A stretch of DNA of 64,000 nt from Bacteroidota bacterium. GTDB taxonomy: Bacteria; Bacteroidota; Bacteroidia; Chitinophagales; BACL12. The notes under the pieces were generated by a model. The model made no database searches, was not told the origin of the DNA, and saw only the letters and a list, made by a program, of their open reading frames with translations. Each line of letters begins with the position of its first letter. The stretch's first letter is position 1. Below are positions 55,063 to 64,000 of the stretch, piece by piece. The position numbers and the translations under genes are program-made. The stretch covers positions 1,984,001 to 2,048,000 of the forward strand of contig JADJIS010000003.1 of assembly GCA_016706865.1 (NCBI GenBank), in the 5' to 3' direction.

Positions 55063-57219
55063 ATGCCGAAGTTGTATCCTTTAATTGTTTTATTATGTAT
55101 GTTTACTTGGTGTAACATTGCTGCGCAAGCACCTGGTATAACATGGCAAAAATGTTTAGGTGGTTCAAATTATGACAATGCTTACTCTATACAACAAACT
55201 CCCGACAGCGGCTTCATAGTTGCAGGATATACATCATCCATTGATGGAGATGTGACGGGTTTTCATGGAGGTGCTGCTGATTATTGGGTTGTAAAATTGA
55301 ATGCTATCGGAAATATTGATTGGCAGAAAAGTTACGGTGGATCGGGGTGGGAGGAAGCGTTTTCAATATCGGAAACAAGTGACAATGGATTTATTGTCGC
55401 AGGTCACACAGGATCAATAGATGGTGATATAACTCTGAATCATGGATTCACAGATTGCTGGGTTGTAAAAATTAATGCAGTGGGGGCAATTGAGTGGCAA
55501 AAATCCTATGGTGGATCTAGTACAGAATATGCAAATGAAATACAACAAACATCTGACGGGGGTTATATTTTTGCCGGTTTTACCTATTCTAACGATGGCG
55601 AAGTCTCAGATAATCATGGAACAGGAACTACTGATTGGTGGGTAGTTAAGTTGGATTCTGAGGGAAGTTTATTATGGCAAAGGTGTTTTGGCACTTTTGA
55701 AGATGATGTTGCCAATGCAGTTAAACAAACTGCTGATGGAGGCTATATTGTAGCAGGTGATCGTCAAAATGGCGATGATTGGGATTACTACATTGTTAAG
55801 TTAAGTTCTGAAGGCGAGACTGAATGGGAGAAAATTTTTGGGGGCACCCAAACTGATGCTGCACAAGCTATACTTGAAACTGCAGATGGCAGTTTTGTTG
55901 TAAGTGCTGGGTTTACAAATTCTAATGATGGTGATGTTACAGGCCATCATGGCGTTGGCTATAGTGATTATTGGTTAATGAAATTAGATTCCATGGGTAA
56001 TTTGTTATGGCAGAAATGTTATGGAGGTACTAGAGATGATGGCGCTTTTTCAATTTGTCAAACAATTGATAAAGGATTTATTTTAGCAGGAGGTTCAGTT
56101 TCTAATGATGGTGATGTTACCGGGCATCACGGAGGGATTTCTTATGCTGATTTTTGGATCGTAAAACTGGATACCATTGGAAGTATACAGTGGCAAAAAT
56201 CTCTTGGTGGAAATGGCGCTGATGGAGCATACTCTATTATAGAATCTTTGGATAGCGGAATTGTTATTGCCGGTTATGCTTTATCAACCGATGGTGATGT
56301 AACGGAACATCATGGTGTCGGGTTAAATCTTGATTTTTGGGTCGTAAAACTGGAAAAACCATGTAACCACATACCGTATTATTCCGATCTTGATGCAGAT
56401 GGATATGGAGATATAACGGCCATGATATACAGTTGTTTTGACACGGCAGGTTATGTTTTAGATATGACGGATTGTAATGATTCTGTTGCCGAAATTCACC
56501 CCTTTGCATTGGATGTATGTAATAATTTAGATGATAATTGCAATGGTTTAACAGATGAAGATGCAGTTTTTTTAACCTGGTATTTGGATGCTGATGCCGA
56601 TGGATATGGCAATGTTTTAATAGATACTTTTACCTGTTTTGAGTTAACCGGATATGTATTTGATGCAACAGATTGTAACGATACAAATAATTTAATCAAC
56701 CCAGGCGCTCCGGAAATATGTAACCTAATAGATGAAAATTGTAATTTAATTATTGACGAGGATTTAGTTTTTACAACCTATTATATTGACCAGGACGGTG
56801 ATAATTATGGCGATGTAAACACAGATTCTATTTGGTGTTCAACAATTATAGGGTATATACCTGATAACACAGATTGCAATGACTTAGATCCAACTATTTA
56901 TCCCGGTGCAGAAGAAGTATTAAATGGTTTGGATGATGATTGTGATCAAATGGTTGATGAATTTTTGTCGGTAAATAATTTTATATTAAACGAGGTTAAA
57001 ATATATCCCAATCCCGCCGAAAATGTTTTGCATATTGAATATACAGGTGCGGAAGAAATTACAATTCAGGTGTTAAATTCTACAGGGCAAATTATTTATA
57101 CAAAAGCATTATTTTCTACAAACACGGAGATCAATTTATTGCAATATAGCAGTGGGGTTTATTTATTGAAATTTATTTCTGCCGATGGCGAGGCTGGTAT
57201 CAGTTTTATTAAGGATTAA
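55063..57219 (+). CDS. repeat-rich T9SS protein with MopE-type metal-binding motifs
   Basis: About 718 aa: signal peptide (YPLIVLLCMFTWCNIAAQ), then seven to eight repeats of about 55 residues built around W(Q/E)KxxGG, (S/T)xDxG(F/Y)I(V/F)AG and DYWVVKL, forming a probable propeller. Three Cys/Asp-rich MopE-type modules follow (~residues 425-620; DCNDS...AxDVCNNLDDNCNGLTDE pattern repeated), which are thought to bind metal such as calcium or copper. The end is a T9SS type A domain (KIYPNPAENVLHIE...GVYLLKF). Surface protein, no enzymatic motif. It lies on the opposite strand to both neighbours. Confidence 0.88.
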   Translation: MPKLYPLIVLLCMFTWCNIAAQAPGITWQKCLGGSNYDNAYSIQQTPDSGFIVAGYTSSIDGDVTGFHGGAADYWVVKLNAIGNIDWQKSYGGSGWEEAFSISETSDNGFIVAGHTGSIDGDITLNHGFTDCWVVKINAVGAIEWQKSYGGSSTEYANEIQQTSDGGYIFAGFTYSNDGEVSDNHGTGTTDWWVVKLDSEGSLLWQRCFGTFEDDVANAVKQTADGGYIVAGDRQNGDDWDYYIVKLSSEGETEWEKIFGGTQTDAAQAILETADGSFVVSAGFTNSNDGDVTGHHGVGYSDYWLMKLDSMGNLLWQKCYGGTRDDGAFSICQTIDKGFILAGGSVSNDGDVTGHHGGISYADFWIVKLDTIGSIQWQKSLGGNGADGAYSIIESLDSGIVIAGYALSTDGDVTEHHGVGLNLDFWVVKLEKPCNHIPYYSDLDADGYGDITAMIYSCFDTAGYVLDMTDCNDSVAEIHPFALDVCNNLDDNCNGLTDEDAVFLTWYLDADADGYGNVLIDTFTCFELTGYVFDATDCNDTNNLINPGAPEICNLIDENCNLIIDEDLVFTTYYIDQDGDNYGDVNTDSIWCSTIIGYIPDNTDCNDLDPTIYPGAEEVLNGLDDDCDQMVDEFLSVNNFILNEVKIYPNPAENVLHIEYTGAEEITIQVLNSTGQIIYTKALFSTNTEINLLQYSSGVYLLKFISADGEAGISFIKD

Positions 57220-57239
57220 TGTTTTTGTCATCTTCAAAA

Positions 57240-59705
57240 TCATTGATTTTCCACTACCATTTTTTTTATCCTGTCACTTAATTTTTCGGAAGTTAATTTA
57301 TCTCTCAAACTATCCACAACTATTGGGAATGCAAAAGGAGAAAATTTTTGTGTATATCTTATCAGTATCTCCCCTTTTTGAATTCGCAGAAAAGCGGTTC
57401 GAAGTCGTGCATTTTCCATTTGGTCGTAGAGAATTTCGTCGTAGGCTTGTTTAAGCAACAAATTATCGGGTTCGTATTCGCGAAGTACATCAAAAATTAA
57501 TTGGGCGGAGGATTGTAAATGTCTTGTTCGTTTTAACTCACCCGGATATCCCTGAAATACCATTCCGGAGATAATTGAAATATCACGGAATTTTCGTCGC
57601 GCCATTTCTGTGGCATTTACCGAATTAAAAAGATCGGATTCCATTTCCTTAAGATCGAATAATTTGCGAATAATATTTATATCAATGGGAATTTTTTCGT
57701 TGCACAATAATTCAAATCCATAATCATTCATTGCAACAGAAATACTCATGGGTTTTATTCTGCTCAAACGAAAGGCAGTAAGTCCTGCCATTACCTCATG
57801 CACTACTCTGCCTTCAAAAGGAAAAATAAATATATGGTAGCCTTCGTCACTTTCTGTAATTTCAACTAATAATTGTCCGGTATGTGGAATTGCAGATCTA
57901 TATTCCTGCAGTGATAATAAAGGAAACAACATATTAAATTCCACATTATCCATTTTATGATCAGATGCTTTACCTAATTGAATGCGCATTAATTCTGCCA
58001 TGTATCCAGAAAGCGGCATTCTTCCTCCCATGTAGGATGCGGTGGCTGCTTTTTGTTCTTTTACCTTTCGAACGAAAGCGGTCATATCCTTTAACATTAA
58101 AAATTCAACGCATTGTCCGGCAAACCAAAAAACATCTCCGGGTTTTAAGGAAGCGATAAAATATTCTTCAATTGTTCCTAATGATCCTCCTTTTAAATAA
58201 GCAACACGAACTACAGGATCACTCACAATAGTTCCTATTTGCAATCTGTGTTTGAGTGCTGCATTTTTATTAACGATGCGATATTTATCATCAACTTTTG
58301 CCACTTTAATAAATTCATCATATGCCTGCAAAGTATTTCCACCTTGGGTAATACTTTTTATCAACCAACTCCATTCGTCTGCATTCATTAAATGATAAGC
58401 GTGTGTTGATTTCACTTCTTTATATAATTCTTCTGCATTAAATCCGCCGCCGATGGAAAGGGAGACCATATATTGTATGAGTACATCAAAACACATAATG
58501 GCAGGTTCTCTTTTCTCCACAACATTTTCGCTGATCGCTTGTTTTATTGCAGATATTTCCACCAATTCCAAAGCGTTGGTAGGAATAAAAAATATTTTGG
58601 AAATAGCACCCGGCTGATGTCCGCTCCTACCGGCTCTTTGTGTGAATCGCGCTACTCCTTTTGGTGAACCGATTTGAATTACGGTATCAACAGGACGAAA
58701 ATCCACACCAAGATCAAGACTTGAAGTACAGATCACTGTCTTTAAATTTCCGGAGTGCAAATTTTCTTCCACCCATTCGCGCACTTCGGTTGAAAGGCTT
58801 CCATGATGCATGGCTATTAATCCTGCTAATTCCTCATCATAATTTAAAATATGGTGATACCAGATTTCAGCCATTGCTCTGGTATTTGTAAATACCAAAG
58901 TGGTGCCTGCATTATTTATTATTTGTACTATCTGAGGTAATAATTTTAAACCGATATGTCCGGACCAGGGAAGCACATCAATTACATCCGGCAAAACTGT
59001 ATGCACCGCAATTTCTTTTTTATTTTCAGATCGGATAATAATAGAATTTAATTCCGCATCCTTTTTTCCCAATAAAACTTCCATTGCCTGCACTAAATTT
59101 CCGATAGTAGCACTGATTGCCCAGGTGCGCAAGGAACGGTTTTGGTCGGCAACAATTGCTTTTAATCGCGATATTGCAAGTTCAACCTGTACACCACGTT
59201 TACTTCCGAGTAATTCGTGCCATTCGTCAACAACCACACATTCGAGATCAATAAAAAGCTGCTGATAATTATTTCCGCATAATAAAACGTGTAAACTTTC
59301 CGGAGTTATGATAAGCACTTCCGGCATCTGCTTTTTTTGTGTTTGTTTTGTTTTAGAAGATACATCTCCTGTACGCAATTCCACACGCCAATTTAATTCC
59401 ATCTGATCGCAGGCGTTTTGCAATGCATTTCTGATGTCCTTTGCAAGTGCTCGCAAAGGTGAAATCCATAAAACTTTGAGTGATGATGGTATTTTTTTAT
59501 TTTGAAGGGAAGATGTATTTTGTTTTTCCAGTGCCTCAGCAAGAATCGGAATAAACATTGCATAGGTTTTTCCACTTCCGGTAGGTGCATTCAATAATCC
59601 GTTAAAACCTTCATGATATGCCTGCGCAATATGTTTTTGAAAGTCGTATTCCTGCCACTTTTTGTTAGCATACCATTGATCCACAATTTCAAAATAAGTC
59701 GCCAC
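57240..59705 (-). CDS. ligase-associated DNA damage response DEXH-box helicase (Lhr-like)
   Basis: An 821-aa helicase: Walker A NAPTGSGKT, motif II VVVDEWHELLGS, SATIGNL, then the Lhr-type C-terminal half with QRAGRSGHQPG and winged-helix and beta-rich domains. It belongs to the Lhr-core family that pairs with PdeM, a ligase and an exonuclease in repair. GTG at 59705 is the start, supported by an unusual strong Shine-Dalgarno AAAGGAGG eight bases upstream. pdeM is on the same strand but separated by two other genes; ligase and exonuclease are not in this window. Confidence 0.92.
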   Translation of the reverse strand: MATYFEIVDQWYANKKWQEYDFQKHIAQAYHEGFNGLLNAPTGSGKTYAMFIPILAEALEKQNTSSLQNKKIPSSLKVLWISPLRALAKDIRNALQNACDQMELNWRVELRTGDVSSKTKQTQKKQMPEVLIITPESLHVLLCGNNYQQLFIDLECVVVDEWHELLGSKRGVQVELAISRLKAIVADQNRSLRTWAISATIGNLVQAMEVLLGKKDAELNSIIIRSENKKEIAVHTVLPDVIDVLPWSGHIGLKLLPQIVQIINNAGTTLVFTNTRAMAEIWYHHILNYDEELAGLIAMHHGSLSTEVREWVEENLHSGNLKTVICTSSLDLGVDFRPVDTVIQIGSPKGVARFTQRAGRSGHQPGAISKIFFIPTNALELVEISAIKQAISENVVEKREPAIMCFDVLIQYMVSLSIGGGFNAEELYKEVKSTHAYHLMNADEWSWLIKSITQGGNTLQAYDEFIKVAKVDDKYRIVNKNAALKHRLQIGTIVSDPVVRVAYLKGGSLGTIEEYFIASLKPGDVFWFAGQCVEFLMLKDMTAFVRKVKEQKAATASYMGGRMPLSGYMAELMRIQLGKASDHKMDNVEFNMLFPLLSLQEYRSAIPHTGQLLVEITESDEGYHIFIFPFEGRVVHEVMAGLTAFRLSRIKPMSISVAMNDYGFELLCNEKIPIDINIIRKLFDLKEMESDLFNSVNATEMARRKFRDISIISGMVFQGYPGELKRTRHLQSSAQLIFDVLREYEPDNLLLKQAYDEILYDQMENARLRTAFLRIQKGEILIRYTQKFSPFAFPIVVDSLRDKLTSEKLSDRIKKMVVENQ

Positions 59706-59744
59706 AGGAAATCCTCCTTTAATTATTGAAAGGTAAGAAATAAA

Positions 59745-62171
59745 TCAGAATCGGATATTGAGTTGTTCTCCGAGTGCTTTGAATTTCAACAACCATTTTT
59801 TGTATTCCGGTTCACCAAGAGATTTTATGAATTTTTCATTCCCAATAAAATCCTTCCCAACCCTAAAAAATTTATTTTGTATCTTCCACAAACGGAATTT
59901 GAGTTTCAGTTCATTCATTTCTATTAATATCTTGCTGAGCATCTCCAGGTAAATAATGTCATGCACTTTAAAACTGAGTCCGCTCACTAGTTCATACAAT
60001 TTATTAGAAACCGCAAAAGAAATATTTTCGGTATCGAGGTCCACCTTCCAACGAATGGCTTCATCCACCATCTGTTCCAGTTTAAAAATATTAGGCCTGT
60101 CTGCTTTGAAAATATTTTTTAGTTCAGAATTAATAAATGCCCGTGTATTTACTTTCAAAAGATCAGGAATATGTTTTTTCTGTTGTTGCAACATATTTAC
60201 GAGCGTATAAGTGCTCTCGTATATTTTTTTGTAACTCTCCTCCGCAGCTTCAATATCTTTTTGCAATAAAACATTTACTATCCTTTCCTGTTCATCCTTA
60301 AAAAGATCGTTGAAAGAAAATGAATGATTCCCAAAATTTTCTTTTATTAAGGTAATTACTGTACTGAGATCACTTTTCCGAAACGCATCTCTTATCTTCA
60401 AAAACATTTCCTCAAAAAGTTCTGCATCCATATTTTCGGCATATCCGCCAATTATATTATGTTCACCGAGGTAAAGTGCAGCGAAAAAAAAGTTTTCTTT
60501 TGCAAAAGTAAATTTTGAGGTGAGATTTATTTTTCCTACGGTGACAATATGGTTTCCAGCCCCGATCTTTTCGAAAAATTCACTGCTCATTTTGTAGTTG
60601 AACATTTCCGCATTGTCCGGAATATCTTCAAATAAACTTTCTATTGCGTGATGCATTCCTACTTTAGTTAGCGTAAGTCTGCCGGTCCTTATCTCCTGTT
60701 CGTATAATTCGCCTGCATTTTTATAAATCTCGAGATTAGTGGGAGCTAGCGATAGCAATTGCAGAAAATCTTCATATAATCTGATGGAAGTTTCATGTTC
60801 GGCGATCTGAATAACACGATCGGCGTATTGCAAAATTTGTTTTGTTTCAATTCTGCTTATTTCATCAAAAAACCAACCGCAACTTGTGAACATCAACATA
60901 GCATGTCGCTGCATTTCCAACAAGCGAACTAATTTAACTTTTTGTTCCTCAGATACTTTTATAACACAATATTTTTCAAAAAAGGGTTCTATTACATTTT
61001 CATTTCTGTTGAGAACAAGTTCAATATATTTATTGCGCAGCTGCCAGGGATTTGGAGTAATAAAAGAAACTTCCTTTTCGAATATTATATCCACCTGATC
61101 TTTTAACCAATTTAATGCATTGCGCAAAGGTGCTCTCCATTTTTGATGATATTCCGGGTGACCGCCATCGGTACATCCGCAATTAGTTCTCCATCTCTCC
61201 ACCCCGTGAACGCAACTCCAACTGCTGTTTTCAACTATTTGAATTTCCTGTTGAGGTGGGAAAAGGTCCAGAAATTCGCCGTAATTTGTGATCACAACAT
61301 CTTCTGTATGTTGAAGATTGTAAATACACGCAGCTAAAGCCATATCACCGCGGTAATGATGATGGCCATATGATTCACCATCCGTTGCGATATGAATTAA
61401 ATGAGGTTCCGATTTACTGTGATCGATCGCATTCAACAAAGAATCAGAAAATAATTTTCCCGAATTCAACAATCCATTAAAGGCAACATCTCTGGAAATT
61501 TTTCCATTATAAAAAAATAAATTGATGGTTCGTCCGGACGGTAATTTATATAAATAAGGAACACCCGTATCAAAGGTGTCTGTATTGGTAATTTCATTCC
61601 AAACCAGTTCATTACTATTTCTAAAAGCTTTGGCCTGACGAGGAGCAAGAATAGTAAAACGGATATTATTTTGCGCCAGTAATTCGAGTGTTTCGGTATC
61701 TACAGCAGTTTCTGCAAGCCACATTCCCTCGGGGGCACGCTGAAATCTTTTTGTAAAGTCGCTGATCCCCCATAAAATTTGAGTTTCCTTATCCCGTGTA
61801 GAAGCAAGGGGCATTATTATATGATTATAAACCTGCGCAATTGCATTTCCATGTCCATTATGTTTTTGTCGGCTTAACACATCGGCGATAATAATATTAT
61901 GGTATGCATCAGGGTCATGTTTTTCGAGCCACGACAATAAAGTAGGTCCAAAATTGTAACTGATATTGGTATAATTATTTACAATATTGATGATCTTTTG
62001 TTCCTCATTAAGCATTCGGGAAGCTCCATTCGGGCCGTAACATTCCGCGGAAATTCGTTCGTTCCAATCGTGATAAGGTGATGCGGATTCTTGTTTCTCT
62101 ATTGCCTCAAGCCAGGCATTTTCTCTTGGTGGCTGATAAAAATGGCCGTGTATGCAGATATATTTTTTCAC
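59745..62171 (-). CDS. DUF3536/GH57-like protein
   Basis: About 808 aa: KKYICIHGHFYQPPRENAWL at the start, with the HGHFYQP signature of the GH57-like N-terminal barrel, EGMWLAETAVDTETLELL and DGESYGHHHYRGD as further barrel motifs, and a C-terminal DUF3536 helical region. GH57 enzymes act on alpha-glucans; members with DUF3536 are uncharacterised glycosidase-like proteins. No signal peptide, so it is probably cytoplasmic. GTG 62171 is a better start than TTG 62180 because it matches the family N-terminus. It is 39 bases upstream of the helicase start and may be cotranscribed with it. Confidence 0.88.
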   Translation of the reverse strand: MKKYICIHGHFYQPPRENAWLEAIEKQESASPYHDWNERISAECYGPNGASRMLNEEQKIINIVNNYTNISYNFGPTLLSWLEKHDPDAYHNIIIADVLSRQKHNGHGNAIAQVYNHIIMPLASTRDKETQILWGISDFTKRFQRAPEGMWLAETAVDTETLELLAQNNIRFTILAPRQAKAFRNSNELVWNEITNTDTFDTGVPYLYKLPSGRTINLFFYNGKISRDVAFNGLLNSGKLFSDSLLNAIDHSKSEPHLIHIATDGESYGHHHYRGDMALAACIYNLQHTEDVVITNYGEFLDLFPPQQEIQIVENSSWSCVHGVERWRTNCGCTDGGHPEYHQKWRAPLRNALNWLKDQVDIIFEKEVSFITPNPWQLRNKYIELVLNRNENVIEPFFEKYCVIKVSEEQKVKLVRLLEMQRHAMLMFTSCGWFFDEISRIETKQILQYADRVIQIAEHETSIRLYEDFLQLLSLAPTNLEIYKNAGELYEQEIRTGRLTLTKVGMHHAIESLFEDIPDNAEMFNYKMSSEFFEKIGAGNHIVTVGKINLTSKFTFAKENFFFAALYLGEHNIIGGYAENMDAELFEEMFLKIRDAFRKSDLSTVITLIKENFGNHSFSFNDLFKDEQERIVNVLLQKDIEAAEESYKKIYESTYTLVNMLQQQKKHIPDLLKVNTRAFINSELKNIFKADRPNIFKLEQMVDEAIRWKVDLDTENISFAVSNKLYELVSGLSFKVHDIIYLEMLSKILIEMNELKLKFRLWKIQNKFFRVGKDFIGNEKFIKSLGEPEYKKWLLKFKALGEQLNIRF

Positions 62172-62231
62172 TGAATGCAAAAATAGGGGGAATTTATTAA
62201 TGAAAGGTTGATATTGATCAGAACAAAAAAA

Positions 62232-62262
62232 GGGATCCCGCCTTTTTTCAAGACGAGATCCC
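62232..62262 (-). terminator. possible terminator of the DUF4394 gene
   Basis: Minus-strand GGGATC and GATCCC can pair around a 19-base loop, followed by seven T. The stem is short and the loop long, so this is tentative. Confidence 0.4.
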
Positions 62263-62308
62263 GCATATTTGTTTAACTAAACCACTAAAAATTACTTGTC
62301 AACACCAT

Positions 62309-64000
62309 TTAGAACTTAACAAATGATTGAGAAGAAGTTTTACTGTCAGCCTGAACTTTTATAACATATGATCCTGGTACTAAAGCACTAACATCCAAAG
62401 TAACCGAACCATTTGCATTAACCAATTGAGCAAAGCCAATTCCGGTATCGCCACCAAATAAATTGAACACTTTTACATTGGCAACAGATGCTTCCTTCAG
62501 ATGGAACTGCACTGTTAAAAGATCGTGAACCGGATTAGGGAAAATATCTACTTTTAATTTACCGGCAGTATTTATCACTCCGCCAAAAATTCTCATATCA
62601 CCCATTAATGGAACTGCGATATTTTTAACGGCAATACCATTTCCTATTTTACCGAGGTTGGTTGCTGTTCCGCTCATGATATCAACCATATATAAATTAT
62701 CAAAAGTGGATACACCTGTATTTGCGCTCAGATATGCTTCATTAGAAACACCATTGTAATAAATATCCATATCGGTTGTAGGATCAGTTAAATTTTGCAT
62801 GATCCCTGAAGAACCAATGGTTATTAATACACCATCATTCGGCGGATTTTGATTTGTAATAATATTTAACGCCTGATCGTAATTATATAATGATGTACTT
62901 GGAGTACCTGCATAACTATTTGTATAAGCACATGCACCAATCATTGGATCGGCTCCGAAATTAATATCAACAACTCCATAATTTAAATTAAGATCGGTAA
63001 AGAATAAAGTTCCATCAACATTTAATCTGTAGTTTGCATTATTTGCACTTACAACACGAATTTTATCCACGAAAGGATTAAAATCAACAGCAACATTATT
63101 TCCACCAAGCATTAAAATTGTTGGTGTAACATTTACTGCTGTTGCTATACCTGTTGATGTATTTACAGTATATAATTGTGATTCGTTGGTAGCTGAATTA
63201 TATCCCAATGCATAAAGATCGCCGGTTACAGGACGAAAATCCATACCAACAATAACCTGATTTAAAGTTATACCGGTAACAGGAACACTTGTTCTGATAA
63301 TGGAAGTATTATTTGCATCCATTCCTAATAAAAAATTAGTGGAATTTAAAGCATATACCAAATTTCCTGTAAGTTCTGGAACTGTTCTGTCGATATAACA
63401 AGCAATATCATCAATAAATAAACCACCTACACTTGCAGCGCTCAGTGTACCATCTCCTGTTGTTAAATTTATTGTTGCAAGAAAATCAGATCCGAAATTA
63501 GAATTTCCTGTTACATAGGCAATATTTGTTTGAGTTGCAACATCGTAATAAATATCCATATCAATGGCAGAAAGATTTTTATTTACTCCGCCACCTAAAC
63601 TTCCAATTGTGTTTAAAGTTCCATTATTTGGTGGATCTTGTTTTGCCAATACTTTTAATTGGGCATCAATATCATATAAAATTGTTGATGTTGAACCAAT
63701 ATAACTATTTGTATAAGCTCCGGTTGCAACATAAGGATTTGTACCAACATTTACATCGGCACCAGCGTAATTAACCGTAAGATCTGTAAAACTAATTAAA
63801 CCATTATTTGGATTTAATCTATAATTATAATCGCGGTTACTCATTACACGAATTCTGTCGACAGTAGGATTAAAATCAAAAGTAACTTCCAAACGAGAAA
63901 CACCTACGGGCCCTAAAACGAGGGAAATTGGTGTAATATTTACAGGAGTTGCAACAGCCGTCATTAGGTTTACAGTATAGATCTGAGCTGTTTGCGCATT
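62309..64000 (-). CDS. DUF4394/T9SS protein, 5' part cut by window edge
   Basis: The frame runs on through the right edge without a start; the ATG at 63964 is internal, as the residues before it (AQIYTVNL) continue the domain. Two DUF4394 domains in tandem are visible, each with DFNPTVDRIRVMSNRDYNYRLN or DFNPFVDKIRVVSANNANYRLN blocks and an AYTNSY segment. A T9SS type A sorting domain ends it (KVDIFPNPVHDLLTVQF...GSYVIKV). DUF4394 domains form beta-propeller-like structures of unknown function in exported proteins. The N-terminal signal is outside the window. Confidence 0.88.
   Translation of the reverse strand, partial: NAQTAQIYTVNLMTAVATPVNITPISLVLGPVGVSRLEVTFDFNPTVDRIRVMSNRDYNYRLNPNNGLISFTDLTVNYAGADVNVGTNPYVATGAYTNSYIGSTSTILYDIDAQLKVLAKQDPPNNGTLNTIGSLGGGVNKNLSAIDMDIYYDVATQTNIAYVTGNSNFGSDFLATINLTTGDGTLSAASVGGLFIDDIACYIDRTVPELTGNLVYALNSTNFLLGMDANNTSIIRTSVPVTGITLNQVIVGMDFRPVTGDLYALGYNSATNESQLYTVNTSTGIATAVNVTPTILMLGGNNVAVDFNPFVDKIRVVSANNANYRLNVDGTLFFTDLNLNYGVVDINFGADPMIGACAYTNSYAGTPSTSLYNYDQALNIITNQNPPNDGVLITIGSSGIMQNLTDPTTDMDIYYNGVSNEAYLSANTGVSTFDNLYMVDIMSGTATNLGKIGNGIAVKNIAVPLMGDMRIFGGVINTAGKLKVDIFPNPVHDLLTVQFHLKEASVANVKVFNLFGGDTGIGFAQLVNANGSVTLDVSALVPGSYVIKVQADSKTSSQSFVKF

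Overview
The window looks like a chromosomal segment of an AT-rich Bacteroidota, probably a free-living or environmental Bacteroidia. Four things support this. At least eight secreted proteins carry type IX secretion (T9SS) C-terminal sorting domains, and a T9SS accessory protein (PorQ-like) is present. Several genes have Bacteroidota-type promoters (TTTG/TTG, about 19-24 bases, TAnnTTTG). Shine-Dalgarno sequences are mostly absent. The family repertoire (SprB-type repeats, CotH plus T9SS, the ligase-associated helicase and PdeM, imelysin plus di-heme oxidoreductase, Omp28) is also typical. The species cannot be named from the sequence alone.

Layout. 1-6.4 kb (all minus strand) is a defence-like cassette: a WYL-domain regulator, a small unknown ORF, a 1011-aa protein of unknown fold, and a large DEAH helicase that runs off the left edge and is translationally coupled by an ATGA overlap. 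The cassette ends against a tRNA-Val gene, with a pair of TTTGCAAAT repeats between the tRNA and the regulator. 6.7-16 kb holds an AsmA-like protein, a histidine kinase, an EVE-domain protein, ribosomal protein S1 and a small secreted protein. These are separated by long intergenic stretches full of short tandem words, a 36-base G run, a minisatellite and REP-like hairpins. 16-33 kb holds T9SS-exported proteins (two PQQ-type sugar dehydrogenase paralogues and a clan-A glycosidase-like protein), an erythromycin-esterase-like protein, cmk, porQ, lon, and an M48 metalloprotease flanked by two outer-membrane barrel proteins. 33-42 kb holds an Omp28-like lipoprotein, an SRPBCC protein, pdxJ, ahcY, a bacilliredoxin, a DinB-fold protein, a CotH/T9SS protein and an RRM protein. 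42-48 kb holds an M15 peptidase, an imelysin/di-heme oxidoreductase operon, an elaborate tandem array of palindromes, and a tocopherol-cyclase-like protein. 48-64 kb holds more T9SS cargo, YqgE, the split pdeM and Lhr-like helicase pair, a GH57/DUF3536-type protein and a DUF4394/T9SS protein cut by the right edge.

How it fits together. Most of the window is ordinary core metabolism and surface secretion: PorQ belongs to the machine that exports the T9SS cargo here, and many cargo proteins look like carbohydrate-active or adhesive surface proteins. The two most unusual signals are the tRNA-bordered helicase/1011-aa/WYL cassette, possibly a Druantia-III-like or new anti-phage system, and a set of noncoding repeats. 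The best of the repeats is a roughly 320-base imperfect-palindrome element present twice, with compensatory base changes in its hairpins.
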